Below are positions 30,720-42,590 of a DNA stretch of 64,000 nt, piece after piece; position 1 is the stretch's first letter; each line of letters starts with the position of its first letter. A program made the position numbers and the translations under genes. The stretch comes from Oscarella lobularis. Its lineage: Eukaryota > Porifera > Homoscleromorpha > Homosclerophorida > Oscarellidae. The notes under the pieces were generated by a model that ran no database searches, was not told the origin of the DNA, and saw nothing but the letters and a program-made list of their open reading frames with translations. The stretch lies in NCBI RefSeq assembly GCF_947507565.1, contig NC_089175.1:4453733-4517732 (forward strand), in the 5' to 3' direction.

Positions 30720-31677
30720 TCATTCGATAGAACGTATTTTTCTGCAGCGAATAATATCCACAAGCGAGCGACTAACGGTTTTCACCCAGAATACATATAA
30801 CACGGAATTGATCGCAAAGTTTATTCGTAAAATAATAAAACCGACTGCAACAAGGTCGACGTAGAGCAGAAATAATCCGATGATGTACGGAGCAGGAAGA
30901 ATAGCGTTTGTTGAAACAACGACGACAACGTACCAAAACGTTTTTGAATTGACAATTGACGGAACGGCGCTTGAAGAGCGCACGCTTGCATTCCGCTGAA
31001 TAGCCCGAACGCTTTGCAGAATCATAACAAAAAAAATTGCAGTCAGTGTCACAGGAACGGCATACGAAATTCCGTAGTAGAAAATTCTTAAGGAGAGGTA
31101 CTTTTTGAAATCGGTGTTATCTATTTCACATATATAGACGCCTTTCATGGGAATATAATGAAAACTGTATTTCGCCCACGTGTAGAAAGGCAGCGAGGCG
31201 ATAAAAAGTCCAACAGCGCACGTGAAAGCAATTTCAATCGCCGCTTTTCGAGTTGTGATGCTCGGACGGAACGGATGCGCAACCATTGAGTATAACGATT
31301 ATAGGCTATGAGAACAGGGCCCCACATTGACCAGAAAAATTGAAAGTGCCAGATAGCCTGAAAAGTCTTGCAAACTATGGCATGATCAATGACTTTGATT
31401 TTGGTGTCAACGTCAGAAAAGGACAAAACTGTTAGACAAATGCAGATAAATATGGCAATCAAGTCAGCGATAACCAGATTGGTTAGAAAGAGGTTTCACC
31501 CTTGCGCAGAGCGGGTATGCGAACGATGACAGCAAGTGCAATACTGGAAAGGATAAACTGAACCACTGTCGGAATGATAATGGCGACTTGAACTGAATCA
31601 ATTGTAGTCGGCTGGGTCTCATTGAATGTGGAATTTAGCAGGACGGTTGAGTTGGAACTGAGATCCGAGTTGTTCAT
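30720..31677 (-). pseudogene. 7TM receptor alpha, copy 2 (frameshifted)
   Basis: Near-identical duplicate of the receptor at 25581-26537. A T is lost near 31494 (aggtttcacc against aggttttcacc), shifting the frame after RKGE in the first intracellular loop. Two bases are gained near 31291 (gagtataacg against gagtagcg), which breaks the NRYSMVAHP segment. The rest is open. Since the first lesion is in a homopolymer it might be an assembly error, but the second is not. Confidence 0.8.
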
Positions 31678-31944
31678 TCTTAACTGTGAATCGCGCACGA
31701 AAAGTGAAGGGGAACGTACGTGGCGAAGTGCAAGGAGCTAGCGAATGGTACGTACTACCTCGTGCCAATGCAGCTGGTGGGTATCCAAGATTAGCCCATG
31801 ATTTGTTGGATAAACAGATTATCCGTCATGCTACCGTGGACCGTGCCTGACCAAAAAACGCCGTAATCTGCGTAACTGTCTAATATTAGCAGAGAGTCTA
31901 CGAGTGCAATCTCAGACCGCCTGATTAGCGATGACTTGGTTGTG

Positions 31945-31970
31945 CCATAGATAAAATATTTTATCTATGG
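31945..31970. promoter_or_regulatory. 26-bp perfect palindrome 5' of 7TM receptor alpha copy 2
   Basis: Identical to the palindrome at 26799-26824 and placed 268 bp upstream of the duplicate receptor start. Confidence 0.6.
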
Positions 31971-32347
31971 TGGTGCGACGACTCAAACTCGGTACCTCCA
32001 GACATCTGCTCAATGCCGAAACGAGAACGCCTTTTCTATCTCTTGCAAAACGTTTTCTTGTGGCCTATTGCAAAGAGGTTTTGGAATTTTTTTAGGGAAT
32101 TGGCACAGGCGCTAAAAAGTCTACACCTCTATACGTATACACGATCGGAGAAAATAGTTCCGCCAGCGCCTCTAATACTTTAGTTAGCGTCTCTGAGTTT
32201 TAGCCAGTGCCTTTAGCGAATGTACATTTTGTACACATATCAACTGGTTGTGTGAGACGAATAAAATATAATGCACACAGGCAACAATTAACGTCTAATC
32301 AAAGCAAAATATGATCAAGTCGATTCGACACTCAGTGGTCTAACTTT

Positions 32348-33341
32348 TCATTCGATGGAACGTATTTTTCTGCATCGAATAATATCCACAAGTGAGGAAC
32401 TGAACGTTTTAACCCAGAAGACATATAGCACAGAATTGATCACAAAGTCCATTCTTAGAATAGTTCCTCCGACTGAAATCAGGTCGACGTTAAGCAGCAA
32501 TAATCCGATGATGTACGGAGCAGGAAGAACAGCGTTCGTTGTAACCACTACGACAACGTACCGAAAAGCTTTTGAATTGACAATCGATGGCTGCGACCTT
32601 CTGGCCGGCGTTCCTCCGGCTTCGACAGTGCTCGAAGTGTGCGCACCAGAATTTCGCTGCGTAGCCCGAGCGCTTTGAACCAATCCTCCGTAGGATCATG
32701 ACGAGAAAAGTTGCGATCAGTATTACAGGAATGGCATAAAATACTGCGAAGTAGGAAATTCTGAAGGAGATGTACTTTTTGAAATCGCTGTGGTCTATTC
32801 CGCATCTGTAGGTGTTTTTCTTGGGATTGTCACGCAACGTGTATTTCGCCCACGTGTAGAAAGGCAGAGAAGCGATGAAAAGTCCAACAGTGCACGTGCA
32901 AGCAATTTCAATCGCCACCTTTCGAGTTGTGATGCCTGGTCGGAACGGGTGCGCAACCATCGAGTAACGATTGTAGGTTATGAGAACGGTGCCCCACATC
33001 AACCAGAAAAATTGAAAGTGCCAGATAGCCATAAACGTCTTGCAAACTTCGGCATGACGAATATCAGAAAAGGAGATAACCGTTATCCAAATGCCGACAA
33101 ATGTGCCAATCAAGTCGGCGACGACCAGATTGGCCAGAAAGAGGTTTTGACCCTTGCGCAGAACGGGTATGCGAATTACGGCAACAAGTGCAATACTGCA
33201 AAGAACAAACTGAATCGCTGTCGGAACGATGACGACAAATTGAATTTTGGTTGGCCTTGCCGGCTGAGTCTCGTTGAATGAGAACACCGTTGAATTTGGC
33301 ATGATGGTTGAGTTGATTTCATAAAGACCCGAGTCGTTCAT
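32348..33341 (-). pseudogene. 7TM receptor beta, copy 2 (one frameshift)
   Basis: Duplicate of the receptor at 26991-27980. It is open from the start at 33341 (MNDSGLYEINSTIMPNSTV) through TM5. An extra C near 32686 (caatcctccg against caatctccg) then shifts the frame at the start of the third intracellular loop, so TM6 and TM7 fall in another frame (32348-32683). This is the only lesion, so a sequence error is possible and the gene may be functional. Confidence 0.65.
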
Positions 33342-34138
33342 TCTTGACTATGAATCACGGCAACCAAAGGAAAACGCGCGTTGCGAAGTGCAAAGAGCGA
33401 ATGATACGTAATACCTCGCAGATGCTAATGTGGTAGATGTGTATCTACAGTATGGTTAGGCCAAGGTCAGTATCGGCACGCGGCCGTTCTATCTCCTAGC
33501 TAGTAAGTTTGTCGGACTATACGGTGTATTCTGCATGACTGTCATTAGTAGAGAGTCTACCAGTAGTCTCAGACTGTCCAGCTTATCAATGATCAATGAT
33601 TGGGGGTGGTGAGACGAGCTTATTGTGTGTATTGTGTCCGCCTGCTCTCCAAGGAAGGAAACTGCAACCATCACACCTTTGTGTGATGACTCTGCTTCTA
33701 ACTCTCCAACCATTGATTCTTCCTGTGTTCAGCATGATTTCTCCGTTGATGCCGAGTCCACAGATAACTATATGAATGGTCCATTTGAAGTACAGTAGTT
33801 CAGCTACCGCCTACGAAATTATTGTCCATCAATGATGGACAGAGAACAGTTATTAGGCCGTTTCTAATGTAGACGTTTGATTCAAGTAGTCTGCCATCCT
33901 GATTCCATATCCCCGAAAATCTGCAGTAACGTTTATGTGCACTTTTACACATATCAAGCCACCTAACTGGTCATTGGAGACGAATGAAGCATACATGATA
34001 TGTATATATATGGACAGACATATAATGGAAAGCTTGCAGCAGGGTCCATCATCTCTACGTGCATTCATGCAACAGCAACTAATCGAAACAAAATATGATC
34101 AAGTTGATTCGACACCAAGACAGAGTAGTCCAACTTTT

Positions 34139-35140
34139 TCATTGAATGGAACGAATTTTTCGGCATCGAATAATATCCACAAGTGAGCGACTGAAAGTCT
34201 TAACCCAGAAGACATACAACACAGAATTGATCACGAAGTCCGTTCTTAGAATAGTTCCACCGACTAAAAACAGCTTGGAGTTGGGCAGCAATATTCCGAT
34301 AATGTACGGAGCAGGGAGAAGAGCGTTCGTTGAAACGACCACGACAACGTACCAAAACGTTTTCGAATTGACAATCGATGGTGACGGCAACTCTCTGACT
34401 GATGTGCCGCCGCTTTCGACGGCGCCTGAAGAACGCACACCGGCATTTCGCTGAGTAGCCCTAGCGCTTTGAAGCAGTCTCCGTAGGATCATAACGAGAA
34501 AAACTGTGACCAGTGTTACAGGAACGGCGTAAGAGATTGTATAGTAGAAAATTGTGAAAGAGAGGTACATTTTGAAATCCGTCTTGTCTATTCCGCATTT
34601 ATAGGCTTTTTTCTTGGGATAGTGTCGCCAGCTGTATTTCGCCCACGTGTAGAAAGGCAGAGAGGCGATGAAAAGTCCAACAGCGCACGTGCAAGCAATT
34701 TCAATCAGAGCCTTTCGAGTTGTGATGCCCGGCCGGAACGGGTGCGCAACCATCGAGTAACGATTGTAGGTTATGAGAACGGTGCCCCACATCAACCAGA
34801 AAAATTGAAAATACCAGATAGCCGTAAAAGCCTTGCAAACGTTGGCGTAGCGAGCAGCTTTGTACTCGCTATCAATATCAGTAAAAGAGAGAACTGTGAT
34901 CCAAATGCCGACAAATGTGGTAATCAAGTCGGCGATGACTAGATTGACCAGAAAGAGGTTTTGACCCTTGCGCAGAGCGGGTATGCGAACTATGGCAACA
35001 AGTGCAATACTGCAAAGAACAAACTGAACCGCTGTCGGAATGATAACGGCAAATTGAAGTTTGCCTGGCCTGAACGAGTGCACCGTTGAATTCAGCGTGG
35101 CGATGGTTGAGTTGATTTCGGAAAGATCCGAGTCGTTCAT
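34139..35140 (-). CDS. Class A-like 7TM receptor, gamma type, copy 2
   Basis: Intact ORF of 333 residues from MNDSDLSEINSTIATLNSTV, duplicate of the receptor at 28533-29531. Keeps YNRYSMVAHPFRP, the ECL2 Cys (YKCGID), TM6 FWYVVVVVSTNALLPAPYII and TM7 NSVLYVFWVKTF. Differences from copy 1 cluster at the N-terminus, ECL2 (SWRHYPKKKAYKCGIDKTDF) and the intracellular loop, the surfaces expected to change ligand or coupling. It is the only receptor of the second cassette without a frameshift. Confidence 0.88.
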   Translation of the reverse strand: MNDSDLSEINSTIATLNSTVHSFRPGKLQFAVIIPTAVQFVLCSIALVAIVRIPALRKGQNLFLVNLVIADLITTFVGIWITVLSFTDIDSEYKAARYANVCKAFTAIWYFQFFWLMWGTVLITYNRYSMVAHPFRPGITTRKALIEIACTCAVGLFIASLPFYTWAKYSWRHYPKKKAYKCGIDKTDFKMYLSFTIFYYTISYAVPVTLVTVFLVMILRRLLQSARATQRNAGVRSSGAVESGGTSVRELPSPSIVNSKTFWYVVVVVSTNALLPAPYIIGILLPNSKLFLVGGTILRTDFVINSVLYVFWVKTFSRSLVDIIRCRKIRSIQ

Positions 35141-35460
35141 TCTTGACTGTGAATCACGACAACTGAAGGGAAACGCGCGTAGCGAAGTGCAAGGACCGAA
35201 TGATACGCGTAATACTTCGCACATGCCAATGCGGTAGGTATGTATCTATGATTTAGGATAAAACGGTTATCCGTCACGCGGTCGTTCTGTCTCCTGGTCA
35301 CTGTGTCTGCGTGACTGTCATTAGTAGAGAGCCTAAGACTGACTAACTATTGTTTGAACCTGCTCAACGCCGAAACAAGAACGTCTTTCCTATCTCTTGC
35401 AAAGTGGTTTTCTTGTGGCCTAGTGAGGTTTCAGAATTTTTATTAGGCAATCGATACAGT

Positions 35461-36801
35461 CTACAACTCAAAATACTCTACAAGATTAGAGAAAATAGTT
35501 CCACCAGCAACGTACAGTTTGTTGCCTTCTGCTGTGCATGCTCCATGTCCAAAGCGATGTGCCTTCATTGGTGGCAATGGAAGCCAACTGTCTGTTGCAT
35601 TGTCATATATTTCGACTGCATCGAATTTGGGTGATCCTCCAGTTGCAACGACTTTTCCGTTTAGAATGGATAGCTCACACAACTTATTGGCCGTAGGACA
35701 TAGATTTATCCATTTTTCTGCTTCCAAGTCGAAGCATTCGAAGGCATTGGTTCCCGTCAAAAAACTGTCGATTCCGCCTCCAATAAATAATTTGCTATCA
35801 ATTGTTGCTAGAGAACACACGGATCGTCCGCAAGGCGTACTCTTTAGTTTTGTCCATTCGTTGGTTCTACTGTCGAGACAGCTAACAGCCTGGCTTACAT
35901 TCGAACCTGCGTCTCCCCCACCCACCACAAAGATTTTGTCCTTGTGACCGATTGTGGAGACGTCAACAAGCAGATGATCTTCTGGCACCGTTGCCAGCAC
36001 CTGTGTGCTATTCTCCAGTTCGGATATGTATTGAGTTCTCGATATTGAGTCGCCAGTGAGAATGTATCCTTTATTCTGACATTTCATTATATGGCGTACG
36101 TTTACGCTAATATGCGATTGTTTCCATTTGTCACCTTCAAGGCGAAACACGTTATTGCCTTGAGCAATGGTCAATGCTCCATTGATTTCTGCTATTTTTC
36201 CAAAGCAGTGGCGCAGTGGAGGGGAAGGCAAGTTTGCTGTTTTCCAATATTGCTCAACGTGATCAGAAAATTTCTAATAAAGAGAAAATGGTATTTATAT
36301 TCTTCCATCATTGAACGGATAAGATAACCTCATGCTTTATCCTCATTGCCAACAAAACCATTTCGGCTCCCAACCACTTCTCTCTCATTTCCTCAGTACA
36401 ACGACGGCAATCATCTATACATTTCCTTTACTCTTCAAGCAAAAACAATTCACCAGCAGTTTCTTGCCTTTCTCGGGGGGCAATTCAAGTATTTCCACAA
36501 TGTTCTTCTGGCCTTCGGTTTCTCTTAGAGCATTGACGAATGAGTCGAAAGCCTCGCCCCTTCCTTTTCGCGGTAGAATATCCATGAGTAACGCGCGGGC
36601 TTTGTCGCGTTTCGTCACGGAGGGCAGACGCAGACGCTCCCAGTCGTCGCGTGTGATCAATCCGCGCGCCGTCAAGCGATCGAGAAGCTCGCCTTCGACG
36701 TCGACGGCACCGACGAGGGTATCGAGACGGGGAACGACGAATTGATCCCACGGATTCGTAGCCGCGATTTCCGAACGACGAAGCGAGCGACAAAACGCCA
36801 T
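35461..36801 (-). CDS. CARD-Kelch protein 2
   Basis: Exons 36468-36801, 36329-36414 and 35461-36273 join in frame (phases 1 and 0) to 410 residues, the same structure as CARD-Kelch 1. CARD (~25-110): ELLDRLTARGLITRDDWERL and ARALLMDILPRKGR. The linker (EEMREKWLGAEMVLLAMRIK) is shorter and different from that of copy 1. Kelch repeats include DKIFVVGGGDAGS, SKLFIGGGID, GKVVATGG and NKLYVAGGTIFSN. The first intron starts with GC (GAGAAAG|GCAAGA) where copy 1 has GT. I chose the ATG at 36801 (MAFCRSLRR); a further in-frame ATG at 37011 adds a non-conserved stretch. Two kappa-B-like sites lie 50-80 bp upstream. Adaptor function is inferred from the CARD. Confidence 0.83.
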
Positions 36802-36850
36802 CGAGCCAAGAGAAGAGCGATGATAGGACTTTTCTCTGTCGAAACTTGAG

Positions 36851-36880
36851 GGGGACTCCCGGGGGATCCTGGGGTATTCC
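36851..36880. promoter_or_regulatory. Two kappa-B-like sites upstream of CARD-Kelch 2
   Basis: GGGGACTCCC at 36851-36860 and GGGGTATTCC at 36871-36880 both fit GGGRNNYYCC. They lie 50-79 bp upstream of the chosen start codon at 36801. Motif match only; binding is not shown. Confidence 0.5.
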
Positions 36881-37104
36881 CTCCAATCCCTGTGCACGAA
36901 GAGTAGACAGGGGTGTGTCCACACCATGCAGATTACTACTGTATTTGCAAATGGTTGGAACCAAATGACTTTGAAGACTCTGTTGTGGAGCGACTGTCTA
37001 CGTAGGTGCAATTCCTCTGCAATATCAGGTACAGTTATCTATGAAAATGTCAAAAGTTGAGTTAGGCCAATATTGTGTGACGAAGTCTGCCTTGCGTCTA
37101 TAGT

Positions 37105-37320
37105 TCAAACTGAAAAGTATTCTACAAAATTAGAAAACGTGTTTCCACCTGCAACGTACAACTTACTGTCTTCCGTTGTGCATGTTCCATGTCCAATGCA
37201 TGCGATGTGATTACCCGTCATTGGGGCAACGGGAGCCAACTATTCGTTTTCTTATCATAAAGCTCGACCGCATTTTGTGTTGGTAATTCCCCCGTTGTAA
37301 TAAGTGGCTCATTCGACAAG
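37105..37320 (-). pseudogene. Kelch C-terminal remnant
   Basis: The reverse strand encodes a recognisable but broken Kelch end (KLYVAGGNTFSNLVEYFS) at 37105-37170, followed upstream by a degraded version of the preceding repeat (RAVEL, ITTGEL). It is more diverged than the remnant at 29831-30230. No CARD follows. Confidence 0.7.
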
Positions 37321-37354
37321 GCACGCCTTCCTAGTTCTCGCATCTCTCTCCCAG

Positions 37355-37422
37355 CTCCTGGGTACCTCTGTCACCGGATAAACCTCCATAGCACCGTCTT
37401 CCGCGTGGTTTGTGTCAAGTGT
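37355..37422 (-). repeat. Dispersed repeat, inverted copy of 45970-46036
   Basis: The segment ggataaacctccatagcacc and its flanks from about 37358 to 37421 occur in reverse complement at about 45971-46035 with only a few differences. No coding content or tRNA fold recognised. It is probably part of a non-autonomous transposable element whose ends I cannot define. Confidence 0.65.
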
Positions 37423-37857
37423 CGATGTTTTTTGATTTTTTCATAAACGCGTTTTTTTGAGCGTCTAGCCAAACGCGCGTGAGTTACCGAAAGGGGCCCC
37501 CCGCGGAAATTTTGCGCTGTCAAGCAGTGTAGTCTATTTTGAATTGTGTCTCACTCGTTCTTTAAGTCGTTTTCTTTGAGTTTGTCTCAAATGAGTGACT
37601 GAGACCTCAACATCACAACTTTTTTACCTTACCTGATCTCTGTAGTACAGGACTCATGGGAGCCTAAACTTTGAATGGTGCTGTAATTTGTAATCGTTTC
37701 AGGGCCGAGACAATAGATCAACTCTTCGCCTATTTTTCAATGGATAGGCAAATGAGGGGGTATGCAAAATTCACGTGAAGTCACGTGTATAATCTTCTCA
37801 AACTACTCATTGACTGGATTTTCAGCTGCCTCTGCTTTCGTGCAGCATCTCGCTTCA

Positions 37858-40800
37858 ATGAAACTGCTGCTTCTGCTTTTGGGCCTCCTTAAAGCCCTGA
37901 ACGTTCGCGCGGGTCAGAGCATGCAAGCAAAAACATTTTATGTCTTGGCTAACTATAACTACCCTGCCTTTGCAGTCACAAAAGTGAATCTGACTTCGAG
38001 CATGCTAACATACGAAAAGAACGGCCTCGACGCACCGTCTCCGCCGTACGACTTTGCAGTGGATGGCCAGTTGGAACTTACTTACTCCTTTTGCGCCGTA
38101 TCCGCCGCCTCTGATCCCGTTTGGCTAGCAATCGATTTACACTCGCTTTATTCTGTGAGCAACGTCAAGCTGCTTTCGCGTTCGCAATACGGCAGAGGTG
38201 CCGAAATTTTCGTTGGAAAGAACGTTTCCAGCAACGGAACGAATGACTATCGCTGTGGAAGTAGTGTCGTAATTTCCAATCCAGCTCAGGCAACTCTGAC
38301 AGATTTTGCCTGCTCAACGATCAACTGGGTTCAGTACGTCAGCGTGCGTCGAGCCGGGTACGTTGATTGGCGAGGTAGCCAGTATCTGTCCGTGTGTGAA
38401 GTTGAAGTTTATTTCAACGAAACAGAAGGTGAAAAAAACAATTGATGGCTTTCAATTGTTAATTATTTTTTGCCAAGATGACGGCGTATCTATAACGAAA
38501 AATCAAAAATCAATTGATTCGTTAAACGTCACAACGAGCGGAGACGTCGTTTTGTGCGGATCGTCAAAAGGCAATTTTAGGGTCACGTGGAAATTTCCGG
38601 ACGAAACGATCGTTTCGGACGACGCAAACTCGCTCAGCATTCGACAGACCACTGGATCGTCGGGATACAAAGAACTGCTGCTCAGTCCTCTTGCAGTGCG
38701 TCCTCCCAGTGGGAACTACATTTGTGAGTACACAGCAAACGGTAAAGTCGAAAGGCAAACGATCAATCTTGTTGTGTCAGGTTAGTTACGTATACGCAGA
38801 CACATTAATTAAGTTCTTCATTAGAATTATAGGACCTCCGGGAAAATGTTCTCGAGCATCCAGTGCAAGTCGACAGAGCGACTCGTTTAGTTTCACAATA
38901 GCCAGATGTCCTCTCAACCACGCGCCACCAGTAACAAAATACCAAGTCTTTTACCGAATCTCTTCGTCGGGCGCCGATTGGTCAGTGTACAATTACAATT
39001 CGGCGTCCCAACCGATTTTAGTCGAGGGTCTCACACCGTTCACCAACTACGATGTGAGGGTAGCAGCTGGAAACGAGTACGGTTACGGACGGCAAAACAA
39101 TCCGGTGATCATATCGACTGTCGAAGGAGGTGGGTGCTTTCATAAATAAACCCCTTTGGATCTTTTTTAATATTCCTTAGAACCTGGTCCTCCGCGGGAC
39201 ACTAAGGGCTTTTTGGTTGGACCAGGCACAGTCAACGTCGTCTGGTTGCCTCCTCTCAAACTGAATGGAATACTTAATAGCTATCGAATCTATTTCCGAA
39301 ACTCGACGACGGAGTCTTACGTTGTCGTGCCCCCATCGACGACGAGTGCAAATCTGACAGGTCTCTCGCCGTACACGGTGTACAGTATTGGCGTCGTCGC
39401 TGTGAATGTGCGATCGACTGATAGTGTAATTTTGCTTGGAAATCGCAGCAATGAAGTCATCGTGCGAACCGAGGAGGAACGTAAGCAATGCATACTTGCT
39501 AAAGCCTCCCCGTCGTTGAAGCAACTTTTGCATTAGCTCCTTCTGCTCCATTGGATCTCAGATCAACACGTATTTTACTCACGTCCATAGAGATCAGCTG
39601 GAAAGAACCGCGACACCCAAATGGAATTATTAGGAACTATACTATAACGTATGCGCTGTCCAGCGGCCAGGGGGTCCCACCCATCGTCTTTAATGTGCCG
39701 CCGGGAACAAGAAAACAACGATTAGATTATCTACGGCAGTCAGTAGTCTACTCGGTCTCCGTAAGATCCCAGGGATTGATTGTGGAGTAGAGCCTATAGT
39801 CTTAGATGATCTTTAGGTTCAAGGTGTGACCACGTCTGCTGGACTACCTGCTACAATTCTGGTAAATACAAGCGCATACAGTAAGCATTTCAATTTGCAA
39901 GGCATCCGCGTTAATTAGTCTGGTACTGTAGCTCCAGAACCCATTGAGGAATTGAAGGTTCTAAGCAGAACATTTACGTCTTTGCTCTTGGCTTGGAAAG
40001 CTCCAGCAAGTCCGAACGGCTACATTCGAGGATATAGAGTACCGCATAGTGCTGCTAGCAGATGATTATTTCCACTAAACTCGCCTATGTCTATAGTTGT
40101 ACTACCGGAGACAAGACAACAATGAGGAGGGATCGACTATTGAGTCGCTTTCATCCTCATTCAATCTGACCGGTCTTCGTTCCTACACCCGCTATCAAAT
40201 CGACGTCACCGTCGTAAACAATGCTGCTGTTTTCCCGGAAAGTCGACCGGTCTCTGTCACAGATTCAACTTTGATAACGGGTACAGTGTGCATTTAAAAT
40301 TTGATCTTCGATAAAACTTTTCAAATAGTGCCTGAACGTCCGCTTACTGCTTTGAATACCACGGTGGAACTGTCAGTCGCTGACGGCACTGCTTCGTTTG
40401 TGGCTCCCCTTGTTTCTGACAAGAACGTGCCTGTCGAGTGAGCTATCAATAGTCTAGTGCCGCTCAAATTTTTAGTTCTCATTTTTGTAGCTTTGTGAAG
40501 GTGTTCGTTTATTCCGGCTTTCGTCCATCGCCGTTTCTGTTGGTTCCGTCAAGAGCAATTGAAGACAGCGAGCACTGGCGCACGGCAGCGTTTTACAATT
40601 ACGAAGACTACAATAGAGCTCGGCTTCAATTCTCCATTGGAAGGGGAGGCAGCACGACCGACGGGAACACAACGTACGTTGACACAAGACTGAAGGAAGG
40701 AACATGGTATTCGGCTTACTTTGTCGCCGGCGTCGTGGCGAACGACGGAAACGTACGACATAAGTAGCAAATCATCTACTATAGTATTCTTTTTCAATAG

Positions 40801-41420
40801 GTATTGCAGTCTTCTAGTGGGCCCACGTGTAAGCTGTATCTTGAATTTGTTAGACGCAGTGTTTTGGCATTTTTTTCTGTCTCAATAGCTTTCTATTTTA
40901 GCGCGAACGTTCATAGCGGATCGAACGTCGACGACTCCGCGTCATCCGACAGTTTGCCGAAAGGGCTCACATTTGTTTTCATTGCTTTGTTTGGGATCAC
41001 AGCAGTCGTTTTGATCATTGTCGTGATAGTAGCAGTTGTGACGCGAAAACGTCAAACTGCTGGCTATGCAGTCAGACACGAGTCGGTGCGCCGAAAGTCT
41101 ACGGCGTCTACGGCGCCTATGGTTGAAGAAAGCGATCCTTTGCCCGCCAAGATGAGGATTTCTAGCGCCTACCACACTGTTTCTGATAAAAACGGCGCGC
41201 AAAGTAGGCTGCTCTCATATCTGCTTGAATCTCTCTAGGCTGATTTATTTATTTAGTCGAGGACAATTCCTACGTTGAGATCAACATTACGCATGCAGCT
41301 AAAAGTTGGAAAGGTAAGACTGCTGAGGAACACTATGTAGCTACCTAACTCTGTGTACGGAAAATTGGTGCAAAACATCATTTGCAATTTTTTGTTTTTA
41401 GTTGGGCGTCGTGTGAGGTA
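37858..41420 (+). CDS. Fucolectin-like/Ig/FN3 single-pass receptor
   Basis: Exons with matching phases: 37858-38428, 38478-38780, 38833-39129, 39181-39480, 39537-39760, 39817-39880, 39932-40038, 40097-40280, 40329-40437, 40491-40752, 40801-40826, 40902-41203, 41257-41313, then from 41402. Signal peptide MKLLLLLLGLLKALNVRA; a fucolectin or F5/8C-like domain (~20-190: AVDGQL, WLAIDLHSLYSVSNVKLL, CEVEVYF); one Ig domain (~191-290); FN3 domains from exons 3, 4, 5-6 and 7-8; a juxtamembrane region resembling that of receptor tyrosine phosphatases (GTWYSAYFVAGVVAND); TM GLTFVFIALFGITAVVLIIV (~837-862); and a short tail with tyrosines (SSAYHTVSDK, DNSYVEINI). No phosphatase or kinase domain follows in the window. 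The 3' end between 41420 and ~41690 is uncertain. Likely a surface adhesion or lectin-type receptor. Confidence 0.75.
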
Positions 41421-42110
41421 CAGTAATTAGCTTATAGTGTTACAGTAATGTGACTGTCGAACGTGGTTTGGTACAATTGCTCACGTTTTAGAAATAAATG
41501 AAGGCGTCACAGATTATCCGGGGTTGTTGTTGTCAACAAGTGAGGAATTCTCGAAGAATGCGAACTTTGTAAACCGCTCATTTGATCTAGATTGGTCTAC
41601 CCGTATCCCGAAGCAAAATTGCCCGATCCAGCGGTCGATTCCAAATCGTCGGAATCGCCGACGCGTCGGGAAGCGCCGGCAAAGTCTCCCTAAACGGAAA
41701 AAAGGTCGATCTCGCATCGGGAAATTGGTACGTCGATTGGCTGCGCGTTTATCCGCACGTCCTGCAGAAAAGGAGACCCTTTTCTAAATGCACAGCAAAC
41801 GGGGGCTCGTGAGAGCGTTGAGATAACAGTAGGGACCCACTAAAGCTTGGTAAGTTTTTTTAGTATCAGGGCAAGTAGAGGCACCCAAGACCTACTCAAA
41901 TTGTAGAAATGCACATCTTTTAGAGCAAACGGGGGCCCCTGAGAGGATTTCAAATATTTGAGATATGTAACAGTAGGAACCCACTTAGCTTGGTGACGTT
42001 TTTTATAAACGAACTTAGTTGTCGCTTTATAGCAGATCTGTACAGTGGACACAGAAAGTAGTGTTCTCTCTTATGTCTGTCCTGGGGAAGCAGTAGAGAA
42101 GACAAGCTCA
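41420..42110. other. Uncertain 3' end of the FN3 receptor and intergenic sequence
   Basis: An exon ending in VYPYPEAKLPDPAVDSKSSE and a stop at ~41690 could be the receptor's tail, with an acceptor at ~41588, but I could not join the phases. Beyond 41800 there is a diverged direct repeat (agcaaacgggggc ... gtagggacccac at 41796-41840 and 41930-41985). Confidence 0.4.
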
Positions 42111-42127
42111 ACAAAGAAGAAGACAAG

Positions 42128-42590
42128 ATGAAAGAAAAAGAGAAGGTGGAGGCGGAAGAGAATTTAGAAGATCACGAATTCTTTGCAGACTGCGCAAGGA
42201 GGGTAATGACGATGGCGGGCAACGACGGCGACGAACAGAAGGTTGACGAGCAAGAGGATCGAAGAGCACGAATTCTTCGCGACCGAAGTTGAAGATAGTG
42301 TCGAGAAGCGCGAAGAAATCACGTCAAAGAAAGAGGAGGAGGACGACAAAAGCAAGCCGGATATCTCGAAGAAGGTCGATTTTCCAGCTTCCGGCGGTCC
42401 TGTCTAAGTAAACACATCCTTTTGTCTTGTTTTAGACGCGAAGAAATTGCCGAAACGGTCAACTGGCGACGTCCGGTTAGAAGGTGGGCGTGGGATTCCC
42501 TTTCGTCGTCACCTTCATCGACGTCGTCGCTACATGTACGATTCATTCGCATTTCGCAACGCCGACGACGGGAGCGGCACGCAAAAGTAA
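42128..42590 (+). CDS. Exons of an unknown highly charged protein
   Basis: From ATG 42128 an acidic/lysine-rich stretch (MKEKEKVEAEENLEDHEFFA) is followed in other frames by EEHEFFATEVEDSVEKREEI (42263-42405) and, after a likely intron ending TTGTTTTAG at ~42434, by DAKKLPKRSTGDVRL ending at the stop near 42590 (SFAFRNADDGSGTQK). The repeated D/E-H-E-F-F-A motif and the clean acceptor support a coding origin, but I could not build a single frame. No known domain. It may belong to the 3' end of a longer gene. Confidence 0.35.
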
